This document shows, in pieces, positions 8,882-17,868 of a stretch of 60,327 bases of DNA. Under the pieces are notes generated by a model, which saw only the letters and a list, made by a program, of their open reading frames with translations, was not told the origin of the DNA and did no database searches. This DNA is from Treponemataceae bacterium. GTDB taxonomy: Bacteria; Spirochaetota; Spirochaetia; Treponematales; Treponemataceae. Location: NCBI GenBank assembly GCA_024680915.1, contig JAILBN010000090.1, forward strand, positions 1 to 60,327, written 5' to 3'. The first letter of the stretch is position 1, and each line of letters starts with the position of its first letter. Made by a program: the position numbers and the translations under genes.

Positions 8882-10246
8882 ATGGAAATTATCATTTTTC
8901 TTTCAGGCATTGCCTTTTTGTCACTTGTGGGAATCATCTTGATGGGGATTCTTCTTAAGAAAGTCAGCAGCGGTATTCTGGGCAAGATTCCCGCTCTTTT
9001 AGACAAGCTTGAGCTCCGTCTTGAGCAGCTTGAGCGTAATATGCGGGATGAGTTCGAGCGTAACAGGAAGGAGAGCTCCCAGTCCCTGTCAGCCTTCCGC
9101 AAAGAAAATTCAGAGTCTCTTATGAGCTTCCAGAACTCCATCAACGGAAAGCTTGATACTCTTACCCACAATACTCAGGATTCTATTACGGGTAGCCTGA
9201 CAAAATTTATGGGAACCTTGTCATCCCGCTTCGATTCCTTGACCAAGGCCTTACAGGAGACACTGAACCATCAGCAGCTTACCGTCCAGACCAGTCTTAA
9301 GAATATGCAGGACAGTAACGAGAAAAAGCTTGAGGAAATGAGGGTCACTGTGGATGAGAAGCTTCAGTCCACGCTGGAGAAAAGACTTACAAGCTCCTTT
9401 GGAATCGTCACCAAGCAGCTGGAGGCTGTGCAGAAGGGGCTGGGCGAGATGCAGAACCTTGCCAGCGACGTGGGCGGCCTGAAAAGGGCTTTGACCAACG
9501 TAAAGACGGCCGGTGGACTGGGGGAGATACAGCTTGAGGCTCTCCTCCGTCAGATGCTCTCTCCTGAGCAGTTCATAAAAAATGCCCACCCCAATCCCTC
9601 CAATGAGAAAAAGGTCGTGGAATTCGCTGTGAAGATTCCTTCCAAAACCAGTGACGGCGAATATGTCCTGCTGCCTATAGACTCAAAGTATCCCTCCGCG
9701 GTATGGGACAAGCTGAGTCTTGCCTACGACAATGCCGACAAGGATGAGATTGAGATTCACAAAAAGGCCCTGATAAGTGACATAAAGAAGATGGCCAAGG
9801 ATATAAAGGAAAAGTATATAGAGGTGCCTTACACCACTGACTTCGGCCTTATGTTCCTGCCCTTCGAGGGCTTGTTTGCCGAGGTAATCCGGGTTCCGGG
9901 GCTTTTCCAGTACATACAGAATGAATACAAGGTCACTATCACCGGGCCTACCACCCTGGGGGCTTTCCTTAATAGCCTGCAGATGGGCTTCAGGACCTTC
10001 GCCATTCAAAAGGAGACCTCCAGAATTTGGGAGCTTTTAGGAAGTGTAAAAACAGAGTTCGGAAAGTTCGGCGATGTTCTTGCCGCCACAAAGAAAAAGC
10101 TTGATGCTGCCTCCAAGGAAATAAGCAATGCTGAGGTGCGGTCCAGAACCATAGAGAAAAAGCTTAAGAAGGTGGAGGCCCTTCCTTCCTCCGGCGGAAA
10201 AGATGATGACGATCTCTTCCTTGAGGATTTTTCGGAAACGGAATAA
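8882..10246 (+). CDS. rmuC: RmuC family DNA recombination protein
   Basis: 454 residues. An N-terminal membrane helix (about 3-25) is followed by a long coiled coil (about 30-190), then the RmuC nuclease-like domain with LGEIQLEALLRQMLSPEQF, KIPSKTSDGEYVLLPIDSKYP (the D/K positions of a PD-(D/E)XK-like core) and PYTTDFGLMFLPFEGLFAEV. RmuC limits DNA inversion at short inverted repeats in E. coli; the exact activity is unsettled. The ATG at 8882 is chosen because an in-frame ATG at 8864 lies inside the extended -10. Its neighbours are unrelated. Confidence 0.9.
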   Translation: MEIIIFLSGIAFLSLVGIILMGILLKKVSSGILGKIPALLDKLELRLEQLERNMRDEFERNRKESSQSLSAFRKENSESLMSFQNSINGKLDTLTHNTQDSITGSLTKFMGTLSSRFDSLTKALQETLNHQQLTVQTSLKNMQDSNEKKLEEMRVTVDEKLQSTLEKRLTSSFGIVTKQLEAVQKGLGEMQNLASDVGGLKRALTNVKTAGGLGEIQLEALLRQMLSPEQFIKNAHPNPSNEKKVVEFAVKIPSKTSDGEYVLLPIDSKYPSAVWDKLSLAYDNADKDEIEIHKKALISDIKKMAKDIKEKYIEVPYTTDFGLMFLPFEGLFAEVIRVPGLFQYIQNEYKVTITGPTTLGAFLNSLQMGFRTFAIQKETSRIWELLGSVKTEFGKFGDVLAATKKKLDAASKEISNAEVRSRTIEKKLKKVEALPSSGGKDDDDLFLEDFSETE

Positions 10247-10260
10247 TTTTTCTTAAGGTA

Positions 10261-10313
10261 TTGACAAGTTCCTATATGCGTTATATTGTGTATATACAAT
10301 ATATACAATATAA
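10261..10313 (+). promoter_or_regulatory. promoter and palindromic operator for the ABC/GntR operon
   Basis: TTGACA (10261-10266) stands 17 bp from TATTGT (10284-10289). The -10 lies inside a dyad at 10281-10313 with 9-bp arms TTATATTGT and ACAATATAA and an inner GTATATAC. This fits autorepression by the YtrA-type GntR protein encoded as the third gene of the operon. It is followed by a 60-nt leader. Confidence 0.7.
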
Positions 10314-10374
10314 AAGAAACGTTGGAGCTGTGCTGCGGATTGGTCGGTGACATAAACACGTTTCGGGAGCTGCC

Positions 10375-11223
10375 ATGAACATTTTGGAAGTACACGGACT
10401 TTGCAAGAATTTCGATAAGTTCCAGCTTAAAAATGTGGACATAACGCTGGAAGAAGGCTTCATAATGGGCCTTATCGGCCGTAACGGAGCCGGTAAGACT
10501 ACCACTCTCAAAGCAATCCTCAATCTTATGAATAACGACGGGGGCTCAATAAGCATCTGCGGTCTTGCCCTTCCCAAGGATGAGATAGAGATAAAGAAGC
10601 AGGTGGGCTATGTTTTCGGTGGAGTTAATTTTTACCCTGAGCATAAAATAAAGAAAATCACCAATATAACTAAGGAATTCTACGAGAATTGGGATGAAAA
10701 TCGCTATAAGGAGCTTTGCCAGCGCTTTGAGATAGATCAGGACAAGAAATTCAAGCAGCTTTCCTCAGGAATGAAGGTAAAATACGCCTTAGCCGTAGCT
10801 ATGAGCCATAATCCCAGGCTTCTTATACTGGATGAGCCCACCAGCGGGCTTGATCCTGCCGCCAGGGACGACCTTATCTGCATACTGCAGGAGTTCATTG
10901 AGGATGGACAGCACTCCGTCCTCTTCTCTACCCACATAACATCAGATTTGGAAAAATGCGCTGATTACATCACCTACATAAAGGAAGGGCAGGTGATAGC
11001 CTCTGCAGAAAAAAGCGAATTCAAGAATAAATACCTTATGGTAGCTGGAAAAAAAGACCAGCTCACGGAGGAGCTTAATGCTAAGCTGATAGGCTGCCAT
11101 ACCCATCAGTTCGGCTTTGAAGCCTTGATGAAAAAAGAGGACGAGGAGCTTGTCCTTTCAACTGGCATTGAGAGTGCAGAGCCCACTCTTGAAGACATTA
11201 TGGTGCATATAGAAAGAAGGTAG
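10375..11223 (+). CDS. ABC transporter ATP-binding protein (YtrB-like)
   Basis: 282 residues. Walker A GRNGAGKT (35-42), a variant signature LSSGM, Walker B LLILDEPTSGLDP and H-loop STHIT are intact. LSSGMK in place of LSGGQ is typical of exporter-type ATPases paired with short GntR regulators (YtrA systems). It pairs with the membrane protein at 11233. In characterised YtrA operons these transporters respond to cell-wall-active compounds; the substrate here is unknown. Shine-Dalgarno GGGAG is five bases before the ATG. Confidence 0.88.
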   Translation: MNILEVHGLCKNFDKFQLKNVDITLEEGFIMGLIGRNGAGKTTTLKAILNLMNNDGGSISICGLALPKDEIEIKKQVGYVFGGVNFYPEHKIKKITNITKEFYENWDENRYKELCQRFEIDQDKKFKQLSSGMKVKYALAVAMSHNPRLLILDEPTSGLDPAARDDLICILQEFIEDGQHSVLFSTHITSDLEKCADYITYIKEGQVIASAEKSEFKNKYLMVAGKKDQLTEELNAKLIGCHTHQFGFEALMKKEDEELVLSTGIESAEPTLEDIMVHIERR

Positions 11224-11232
11224 GGAAAGAAT

Positions 11233-11982
11233 ATGAATACTATGAAGCTTTTTAAGAAGGAATTGAAACTTGAAGCCAACATGTCAATGTACATCTGGTT
11301 TTTTTGTGTAATTGGTTTTTATTTTATACCCTCTTATCCTGTATATATTGGACCCTATTATCTTACTCTCTCCGTAATGATGACCTTTGCTTTGAATCAG
11401 GTTTCCAACGGAATGCTTTATACGGTTCTTCTGCCTGTCAGGAAGATTGATACAGTGAAGGCCAGGTTTTTATACTGTGCTTTTATAGAATCATCCTTTA
11501 TTCCTTTTGCCATAATAGCAGGAATAATAAGGAACTCTGAAGCCTTGGGCTTCCCGGCTAACAATGCTGGCATCGGAATAAACGTGGCCTATATAGGCTT
11601 AGAGCTGATTCTGCTAGCTGTCTTCAATTTGATTTACCTGGGCCGTGTTTATAAGGATCCTTTGAAGCCTGGCTTGAAATTCTTGTTTGCCTCTATCGTG
11701 TACTTCCTTTTTTATGTGCTTTGTGAGCTTCCTGTCTGGATCTATAATGGAAAAATGAAGGCTTTTGTAGGAGACGGCTTGTCTGACGTGGATGCTGCTA
11801 TGAAAATCAATAGCCTGCCCTGGTTTGATCCTTCCCGGATTGGACAGTTCCTCAAGCTCACAGATTTCTCTGGTCAGTTGAGTCAGCTTCCTATACTTAT
11901 CGTGGGGCTTTTATTCTTTGTCTTGAGCTTTTTTATTGCCTTCCGTTTTGCAAGCAGACAATTTGAAAAATACGATATGTAG
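11233..11982 (+). CDS. ABC-2 type membrane protein, partner of the preceding ATPase
   Basis: 249 residues with about six hydrophobic segments (for example FFCVIGFYFIPSYPVYI near the start and LSQLPILIVGLLFFVLSFFIA near the end). No specific family motif was recognised. Its role is inferred from position: it starts nine bases after the ATPase and ends five bases before the GntR gene, the usual place of the permease in YtrA-type operons. Confidence 0.75.
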   Translation: MNTMKLFKKELKLEANMSMYIWFFCVIGFYFIPSYPVYIGPYYLTLSVMMTFALNQVSNGMLYTVLLPVRKIDTVKARFLYCAFIESSFIPFAIIAGIIRNSEALGFPANNAGIGINVAYIGLELILLAVFNLIYLGRVYKDPLKPGLKFLFASIVYFLFYVLCELPVWIYNGKMKAFVGDGLSDVDAAMKINSLPWFDPSRIGQFLKLTDFSGQLSQLPILIVGLLFFVLSFFIAFRFASRQFEKYDM

Positions 11983-11987
11983 CTGCT

Positions 11988-12353
11988 ATGGATATAGTAT
12001 TATCGCAAAAAAGTGACAAACCCATTTATACCCAGATTTATGAGCAGATTTCCGCCCAGATCATGAATGGGGACATTGCGGCCGGGGAAAAGCTGCCGCC
12101 CATAAGGACGGTGGCTGTGAACCTCAGGGTAAGCGTAATCCCGGTGAAGCAGGCTTGGGAGCAGCTGGAGAGGGAGGGCTTCATCTCCACTGCCCCGGGC
12201 AGGGGAACCTTTGTAAGTCAGTTCGCCCATGGAGAGATTTCCGACAAGCGCTCCGCAGCGGCGGCGGAGCTTTTACGGAAGGATGTGAAAGCCTGCCGGG
12301 ATATGGGGCTTTCCCTGGATGAGATTATAGATATAGTTCGTAAGAGCTTCTGA
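11988..12353 (+). CDS. YtrA-subfamily GntR transcriptional regulator
   Basis: 121 residues. The N-terminal 70 are a GntR winged helix (PIYTQIYEQISAQIMNGDIA, GEKLPPIRTVAVNLRVS, AWEQLEREGFISTAPGRGTFV). The C-terminal part is only about 45 residues, which defines the YtrA subfamily: two short helices for dimerisation rather than a ligand domain. Such proteins repress their own operon, and the palindrome at 10281-10313 is the obvious target. Last gene of the three-gene operon; the AraC gene is convergent downstream. Confidence 0.88.
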   Translation: MDIVLSQKSDKPIYTQIYEQISAQIMNGDIAAGEKLPPIRTVAVNLRVSVIPVKQAWEQLEREGFISTAPGRGTFVSQFAHGEISDKRSAAAAELLRKDVKACRDMGLSLDEIIDIVRKSF

Positions 12354-12417
12354 TTTCAGAACTATGTAAGGCAAAAGCCCATAGCTTTTGATTGGGGGCG
12401 TCCGCGCACAGATAGCC

Positions 12418-13254
12418 CTATGACAGCAGTTTCCTGTAATCCCTGGGGCTGCGGCCTGTGAACTCCCGGAACATTTTGTTGAAGGTCGTGGTGGATTGGA
12501 AGCCTGCCTCAAAGGCGCAGTCCGTAACGGACATGCTTTCCTGGGCCAGAAGGTTTATGGCGTTCCTTACTCTTATACCGGAAAGGTATGAGGGAAAGCT
12601 CATTTTTGTATATTCCTTGAAGAGCTTTGAGAAGTAATATTGGCTAAGTCCTGTTCTTTCAGCCACCTCTGCCTGGCTTATGTTCTCCGTGGAATGCTCG
12701 GCTATATAGCTGCAGGCGTAACGTATGTAATCCCACAGCTTGTTTGAGAATTTGCGGTCTCCCAGACTCTCCTTGTACTCCTTCATCACGTATTCCCCCA
12801 CAAGCAGGAGAGCCTGGTAGACCAGAATTTTGCTCCTGGTCTCAGTAAAATACTCTTTTTTGTTGTTCACATCCCGTATTTTATAAATAAGGTCTCTTAT
12901 TTTCTCTGTCAGCTCAGGATTCTCTTTTCCTTTTATTATGTGGCATTTGTTTATAAAATATGAGGAAGCTACAAGGTCGTTGTTGCTTTCTATAATACAG
13001 GAAGAAAACTGCACGAAAACGACGCTTTCTTCAGGTATTCTGATAAGCTCGTGCAGCTCCCTGGGCCAAATAAGGAGGATGTCGCCAGCCTCCGGTTCGT
13101 ACAGGGTTCCGTCTATCCTGTACCGGCAGCCCTCCTTCAGAACAGTAATAAACTCCGCTGCATTGTGCCAGTGAGGTGGAAATATTGAGGGAATGTCCCT
13201 TTCTGTGAAGGATACCCCGCTTACATTGGGATATCTGATTATTTCTCTTTCCAT
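12418..13254 (-). CDS. AraC family regulator with N-terminal cupin domain
   Basis: 278 residues. The N-terminal half is a cupin (FPPHWHNAAEFITVLKEGCR, PEAGDILLIWP, about 20-75). The C-terminal 100 are two helix-turn-helix motifs (NISQAEVAERTGLSQYYFSKLFKEY and SVTDCAFEAGFQSTTTFNKMFREFTG). I start it at 13254: a minus-strand TATATT ends exactly six bases before this ATG and there is no Shine-Dalgarno, so a start further upstream at 13287 would lie before the transcript. It is divergent from the four-oxidoreductase operon and probably controls it in response to a small metabolite. Confidence 0.85.
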   Translation of the reverse strand: MEREIIRYPNVSGVSFTERDIPSIFPPHWHNAAEFITVLKEGCRYRIDGTLYEPEAGDILLIWPRELHELIRIPEESVVFVQFSSCIIESNNDLVASSYFINKCHIIKGKENPELTEKIRDLIYKIRDVNNKKEYFTETRSKILVYQALLLVGEYVMKEYKESLGDRKFSNKLWDYIRYACSYIAEHSTENISQAEVAERTGLSQYYFSKLFKEYTKMSFPSYLSGIRVRNAINLLAQESMSVTDCAFEAGFQSTTTFNKMFREFTGRSPRDYRKLLS

Positions 13255-13266
13255 AGTCTTAATATA
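13252..13266 (-). promoter_or_regulatory. -10 and leaderless start of the AraC gene
   Basis: On the minus strand TATATT (13266-13261) is followed by aagact and ATG (13254). The -35 is weak. The 103 bp between this ATG and the divergent gene must also hold the operon promoter and any AraC sites. Confidence 0.5.
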
Positions 13267-13357
13267 AGAATAGCAAAAAATGGGCAATTTTCAATAAAAT
13301 TCTTCTATTATTTTTAAGGAAGTGGTCTTATTCTAGTTATAAAGGAGATTTTAACCC

Positions 13358-14533
13358 ATGGATAATTTTACTTTTTACTCACCCACATTTTTTGTTTTTG
13401 GAAAAGATTCCGAGAACCAGGCTGGCGACTATGTCAAGAAATTCGGCGGAAGCAAGGTGCTGATTCATTTCGGTGGCAAAAGCGCTAAAAGCTCCGGTCT
13501 TTTGGACAGGGTTGAAGCATCCCTAAAAAAATCAGGTATTCCCTTCGTAAGTCTTGGCGGCGTAAAGCCTAATCCAAGAAGCGGTCTTGTATATGAAGGA
13601 ATCGAGCTCTGTAAAAAAGAGAAGGTAGATTTTATTCTTGCGGTTGGTGGCGGCAGCGTTATCGACTCTTCAAAGGCAATTGCCGCTGGTGTTCTTTATG
13701 ACGGCGACTTCTGGGATTTCTACTCCGGCAAGCCAATAGAAAAAGCTCTTCCTGTGGGAACAGTCCTTACCATTGCTGCGGCTGGCAGTGAAGGCAGCCC
13801 CGATTCCGTAATCACAAAAGAAGAGGGGATGTTCAAGCGTGGAGCAAGCGGAAACGCCATCCGTCCTAAATTCAGTATTCTGAATCCGGCCCTGACTCAG
13901 ACTCTTCCGCCCTATCAGTCTGCGGCCGGAATCACTGATATAATGGCCCACCTTTACGAGCGTTATCTAACCAACACAAAGGAAGTAGAGGTAACGGACA
14001 GGCTTATAGAGGCTCTTCTTCTTACCATGAAGCACGAGGGCCCCAGGGTAATAGCTGATCCCAACAACTATGACGCCCGTGCCAATATCATGTGGGCCGG
14101 AATGATGGCTCACAACAACTCCTGCGGTGTGGGCCGCAGCCAGGACTGGAACAGCCACAACATAGAGCATGAGCTTTCTGCCCTTTATGACTGCGCCCAC
14201 GGTGCGGGACTTGCGGTAACAATGCCGGCGGTCTTCAAATACGTCATGAAGCATGATGTAATGCGCTTCGCCAAGGTTGCCGTCCGTGTCTGGGGCTGCC
14301 AGATGGATTTTGACCATCCTGAGGTGACCGCCCTGGAGGGAATTGAAGCCTTCAGAAGCTTCCTTATCTCCCTGGGTATGCCTAGGAACTTTAAGGAGCT
14401 GGGAGCAAAGGAAGAGGATATACCCAAGCTGGTCGAGGTGCTTTGCAGGGGTGACGGACGGACGGGTTCAATATCCGGCTTTGTTACTCTGAACGAGGAC
14501 GACTGCGCGAAAATCTACAAGATGATGGTATGA
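13358..14533 (+). CDS. iron-containing (YqhD/BDH-type) alcohol dehydrogenase
   Basis: 391 residues. The nucleotide-binding GGGSVIDSSK (97-106) and all four metal ligands are present: D194 and H198 in GITDIMAHLY, H267 in DWNSHNIEH and H281 in DCAHGAG. These numbers coincide with those of E. coli YqhD, a NADPH-dependent aldehyde reductase; I infer the same broad chemistry. AAAGGAG lies upstream of the ATG. First gene of an operon with an SDR, an aldo/keto reductase and a Gfo/Idh oxidoreductase, divergent from an AraC regulator. Confidence 0.92.
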   Translation: MDNFTFYSPTFFVFGKDSENQAGDYVKKFGGSKVLIHFGGKSAKSSGLLDRVEASLKKSGIPFVSLGGVKPNPRSGLVYEGIELCKKEKVDFILAVGGGSVIDSSKAIAAGVLYDGDFWDFYSGKPIEKALPVGTVLTIAAAGSEGSPDSVITKEEGMFKRGASGNAIRPKFSILNPALTQTLPPYQSAAGITDIMAHLYERYLTNTKEVEVTDRLIEALLLTMKHEGPRVIADPNNYDARANIMWAGMMAHNNSCGVGRSQDWNSHNIEHELSALYDCAHGAGLAVTMPAVFKYVMKHDVMRFAKVAVRVWGCQMDFDHPEVTALEGIEAFRSFLISLGMPRNFKELGAKEEDIPKLVEVLCRGDGRTGSISGFVTLNEDDCAKIYKMMV

Positions 14534-14550
14534 TAAAAGAGGAGACTGAT

Positions 14551-15582
14551 ATGGCTAGAACAAAGGCTTTGTTTATAGGTGGAACTGGAACCATCAGTAC
14601 CGCCATAGTGAAGAAGCTTGCCCAGGATCCCACCTGGGAGGTGTGGCTTTTGAACCGCGGGAACAGGGGGAAGGAGGTTCCCTCCAATGTTCATCAGATA
14701 ATCTGCGATGTTTCTGACGAGAAGGATGCGGAGAAAAAGCTTGCCGGCATGGAATTCGATGTGGTAAGTGAGTTCATAGGCTTCACCTTGGACCAGGTAG
14801 AGCGGGATTACAGGCTTTTCCGTGGAAAAACCAAGCAGTATATGTATATCAGCTCTGCCTCCGCCTACAACAAGCCTGCTGCCAATTTCGTCATTACTGA
14901 GGGTACCTCCTTGGCCAACCCCCATTGGGAGTATTCCCGCAACAAAATAAAGTGCGAGGACTTCCTCATGAAAAAATACAGGGAAGAAGGCTTTCCTGTT
15001 ACCATAGTCCGCCCAAGCCATACCTATGACGAGCGCAACCTGCCGCTGGGCGTCCACGGCAAGAATGGCTCCTACCAGGTCCTGAAGCGCATGATGGCCG
15101 GTAAGCCCGTCCTGGTTCATGGCGACGGAACTTCTCTTTGGGCCCTTACCTTCAACCAGGACTTCGCCACCGGCTATATCGGCCTTATGGGAAACCGCCA
15201 TGCCATAGGAGAGGCCTTTCAGATAACCGGCGACGAGACCCTGTCCTGGAACCAGATCTACCAGACCATAGCCGATGCCCTTGGTGTGGAGCTCAAGGCC
15301 TATCATGTCTCCTCCTACTACTTGAGCTCGGTGGGCGACAAATACGGCTTTGACTTTGAGGGAAGCCTTATCGGTGACAAGGCTGTGTCTGTGGTCTTCG
15401 ACAATTCCAAGCTGAAAAGTCTTGTTCCCCAGATGCAGACCACTATCCCCTTCCACAGAGGTGTACATATCGCCTTGGATTACATCCTTTCTCATCCTGA
15501 GTGCCAGAAGGAGGATCCGGAGTTTGATGCCTGGTGTGACAAGGTGATATCTGTCCTTGAAGAGACAAAGAATAAAATCTAG
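14551..15582 (+). CDS. NAD-dependent epimerase/dehydratase (extended SDR)
   Basis: 343 residues. A Rossmann start (KALFIGGTGTISTAIVKKL), the active-site YSRNK (YxxxK, about residue 128) with upstream serines in MYISSASAY, and PVTIVRPSHTYDERN mark an extended SDR acting on a nucleotide sugar or related compound. The ATG at 14551 is chosen for its GAGGAG six bases upstream; an in-frame ATG at 14530 overlaps the previous stop but has no ribosome binding site. Resembles the nucleoside-diphosphate-sugar epimerases found beside Gfo/Idh genes. Substrate unknown. Confidence 0.85.
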   Translation: MARTKALFIGGTGTISTAIVKKLAQDPTWEVWLLNRGNRGKEVPSNVHQIICDVSDEKDAEKKLAGMEFDVVSEFIGFTLDQVERDYRLFRGKTKQYMYISSASAYNKPAANFVITEGTSLANPHWEYSRNKIKCEDFLMKKYREEGFPVTIVRPSHTYDERNLPLGVHGKNGSYQVLKRMMAGKPVLVHGDGTSLWALTFNQDFATGYIGLMGNRHAIGEAFQITGDETLSWNQIYQTIADALGVELKAYHVSSYYLSSVGDKYGFDFEGSLIGDKAVSVVFDNSKLKSLVPQMQTTIPFHRGVHIALDYILSHPECQKEDPEFDAWCDKVISVLEETKNKI

Positions 15583-15591
15583 GAGACTGTT

Positions 15592-16728
15592 ATGGGAATC
15601 GATTTAAGTAAAATGTCAAAGCTGGGCTTCGGGCTTATGAGACTGCCCGAAAAAGACGGTGAGATTGATATTGAAAGGGTTAAAACCATGGTTGACAAAT
15701 ACATGAAGGCTGGCCTCAACTATTTTGACACGGCCTATGTATACCACGGAGGAAAGTCCGAGGTGGCAGCCCGCGAAGCTCTTGTAAAGCGCTATCCCCG
15801 TGACAGCTTTATGATAGCCACAAAGCTTCCTGCCTGGGAAATAAAAAAAGAAAGCGATGTGGAGAGAATCTTCAAGGAGCAGTGCGAAAGGGCAGGGGTT
15901 GATTATTTTGATTTCTACCTTCTTCACTCAATTGAGGATGGCTCCAATTACGATACCTACGAGAAATATGACTGCTTCAACTGGGGCATAAAGAAAAGAG
16001 AGGCCGGGCTTATCAAGCATCTGGGCTTTTCTTATCATGGCAGTCCTGAGCTTCTGGTTCAGGTTCTGGATAAGCATCCAGAGATTGAGTTCGTTCAGAT
16101 TCAGCTCAATTACCTTGATAGGACAAACCCCGTCGTCCGATCCCAAAAGCTTTACGACATCCTTCACGAGAGAAATATCCCAATGATTATTATGGAGCCT
16201 GTTCGCGGCGGTATGCTGGCTAACATGGCACCGGAGATAGAGGCCAAGTTCAAGAGTGTAAGGCCGGAAAAATCTGTTGCTTCCTGGGCTCTGCGTTATG
16301 TAGGTTCCTTGGACGGCATAATGACCATACTTTCTGGAATGTCCAGCGAAGAACAGATGGATGATAACCTGAGTACCTTCACTAACTTCGAGCCGCTTTC
16401 TGCAGGCGAGATGAAGGTCATCGACGAGGTTACGGAGGAAATCCTTCGTATTCCCCAGATCGGTTGTACCGCCTGCAAGTATTGCACCGACGGCTGCCCT
16501 ATGAAAATCAGCATTCCCGACGTGTTCAGGACCATAAACACCCTGCGCCGCTATCCTGACGACTGGCGGGCCAAGAACTTCTATTCCGGGCTGGTGTCCT
16601 CCCGCAGCGGAAAAGCTTCGGACTGTATTGCCTGCGGTCAGTGCGAGGGTGTCTGCCCTCAGCATCTGCCGATTATAGAGCTGCTCAAGGAAGCCGCCGG
16701 CATCCTTGACGTGAAGAAAGAGGCATAA
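15592..16728 (+). CDS. aldo/keto reductase with C-terminal 4Fe-4S domain
   Basis: 378 residues. AKR tetrad visible in YFDTAYVYHGGKSE (D, Y), ATKLPAWEIKK (K) and DFYLLHSIED (H). C-terminal cluster motifs are CTACKYCTDGCPMKISIPDVF (split around the third and fourth Cys) and CIACGQCEGVCPQHLP. It is a paralogue of the protein at 2018 but sits in an operon, nine bases after the SDR gene. The iron-sulphur tail suggests electron transfer to or from ferredoxin in an anaerobe. Confidence 0.88.
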   Translation: MGIDLSKMSKLGFGLMRLPEKDGEIDIERVKTMVDKYMKAGLNYFDTAYVYHGGKSEVAAREALVKRYPRDSFMIATKLPAWEIKKESDVERIFKEQCERAGVDYFDFYLLHSIEDGSNYDTYEKYDCFNWGIKKREAGLIKHLGFSYHGSPELLVQVLDKHPEIEFVQIQLNYLDRTNPVVRSQKLYDILHERNIPMIIMEPVRGGMLANMAPEIEAKFKSVRPEKSVASWALRYVGSLDGIMTILSGMSSEEQMDDNLSTFTNFEPLSAGEMKVIDEVTEEILRIPQIGCTACKYCTDGCPMKISIPDVFRTINTLRRYPDDWRAKNFYSGLVSSRSGKASDCIACGQCEGVCPQHLPIIELLKEAAGILDVKKEA

Positions 16729-16743
16729 AAAGAGGGGGCTTTT

Positions 16744-17718
16744 ATGGAGAAAATCAACTGGGGAATAATGGGAACCGCCAATATCGCAAGATGGGCTACG
16801 ATTCCGGGCATGAAGCTTGCTCCCAATGCAAGGCTTTATGCAGTGGCAGGACGCAGCTTGGAAAAGGCAAAGAGCTATGCTGATGAATACGGCTTTGACA
16901 AGTATTACGGAAGCTACCAGGAGCTTTTGCAGGACGATAAGGTTCAGGCGGTTTATATTCCCCTGCCCAACAATCTTCACTTGCAGTGGGTTACAGCTGC
17001 CCTGAAGGCGAAAAAGCATGTCCTTTGTGAGAAGCCCCTGGCCTTGACTGAGGCCGAGGCCCGCCTTATGTTCAAGACTGCGGAGGAGAACGGCGTCTAT
17101 CTGATGGAAGCATACGCATACCTTCATGGGCCTTATGTGAAAAGCCTGAAGGAGGATGTGAGGAATGGCCTTATAGGAGACGTGGATTTTATCGATACCG
17201 CCTTCGTGACCCAGGGCTACAAGGAGGATATCCGCCTTTACAAGGAGCTGGGCGGCGGTGCTGTCTATGACTTGGGCTGCTACTGCACCACCATGATACT
17301 CTCTTTGATCGACTCAGAGCCGGTGAGCGTAAAAGCCGCCGCTGAGTTCACTGATAAGGGAGTGGATGAGATTACCACAGGCTTTATCCGCTTCAAGAAC
17401 GGAGCCAGGGCATCTTTTAACGTGGGTATGATCCTGGGGCAGAATACCAACGCCCGCTTCGACAGGCTTTATATCCACGGCACAAAGGGCTTCATTAAGT
17501 CAGAGGTGGAGTATAATCAGGCAGGAGCCGTGACATACCAGATTTTCACGGAAAAAGGTCTTACTGAGCGCAAAATCGATGTGCCTCAGAATTATTCCCT
17601 GGAGATAGAGCAGCTGGGCAGCTGCATACTTTCAGGGGAAAAGACTTACGTGACCGCAGATTTCTCCATTAAGAACGCAAAGCTCATGGATTCTATTTTC
17701 AAGGAAATAGGCTATTAA
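16744..17718 (+). CDS. Gfo/Idh/MocA family oxidoreductase
   Basis: 324 residues. The N-terminal NAD(P) fold begins WGIMGTANIARWATIPGM (G-x-G-x-x-A), followed by the family signature HVLCEKPLAL (K of EKP is catalytic) and LMEAYAYLHGPYVKSL. The C-terminal domain has the substrate-side GGAVYDLGCYCTTM. These enzymes oxidise or reduce hydroxyls of sugars and inositols. Last gene of the four-oxidoreductase operon. A hairpin with 7-bp arms TGCAGCC/GGCTGCA (17723-17755) follows, but it lacks a T-run. Confidence 0.9.
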   Translation: MEKINWGIMGTANIARWATIPGMKLAPNARLYAVAGRSLEKAKSYADEYGFDKYYGSYQELLQDDKVQAVYIPLPNNLHLQWVTAALKAKKHVLCEKPLALTEAEARLMFKTAEENGVYLMEAYAYLHGPYVKSLKEDVRNGLIGDVDFIDTAFVTQGYKEDIRLYKELGGGAVYDLGCYCTTMILSLIDSEPVSVKAAAEFTDKGVDEITTGFIRFKNGARASFNVGMILGQNTNARFDRLYIHGTKGFIKSEVEYNQAGAVTYQIFTEKGLTERKIDVPQNYSLEIEQLGSCILSGEKTYVTADFSIKNAKLMDSIFKEIGY

Positions 17719-17868
17719 TAATTGCAGCCATAGTCATTGAAAAAAAACGGCTGCAGCTGGTGCCAGGTAGAGGATGTGTCCCTGTCGCGGAGCTTCCTCT
17801 GCTTGGTCCGAAAGCCTTAAATCTCAATATACTCTGGAATTATATTCCTGTATTCCTTCCTTACTCCA

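Noticed and set aside
15928-17127. A 399-residue open frame on the minus strand across the aldo/keto reductase and Gfo/Idh genes
   Set aside because: It is antisense to two well-recognised enzymes, has no ribosome binding site and no family features. Other long antisense frames (3423-4427, 14515-15495, 53870-54751) are rejected for the same reason.
17723-17755. Terminator after the Gfo/Idh gene
   Set aside because: The 7-bp hairpin has an A-run in its loop rather than a T-run after the stem, so it is not a standard intrinsic terminator on the + strand.
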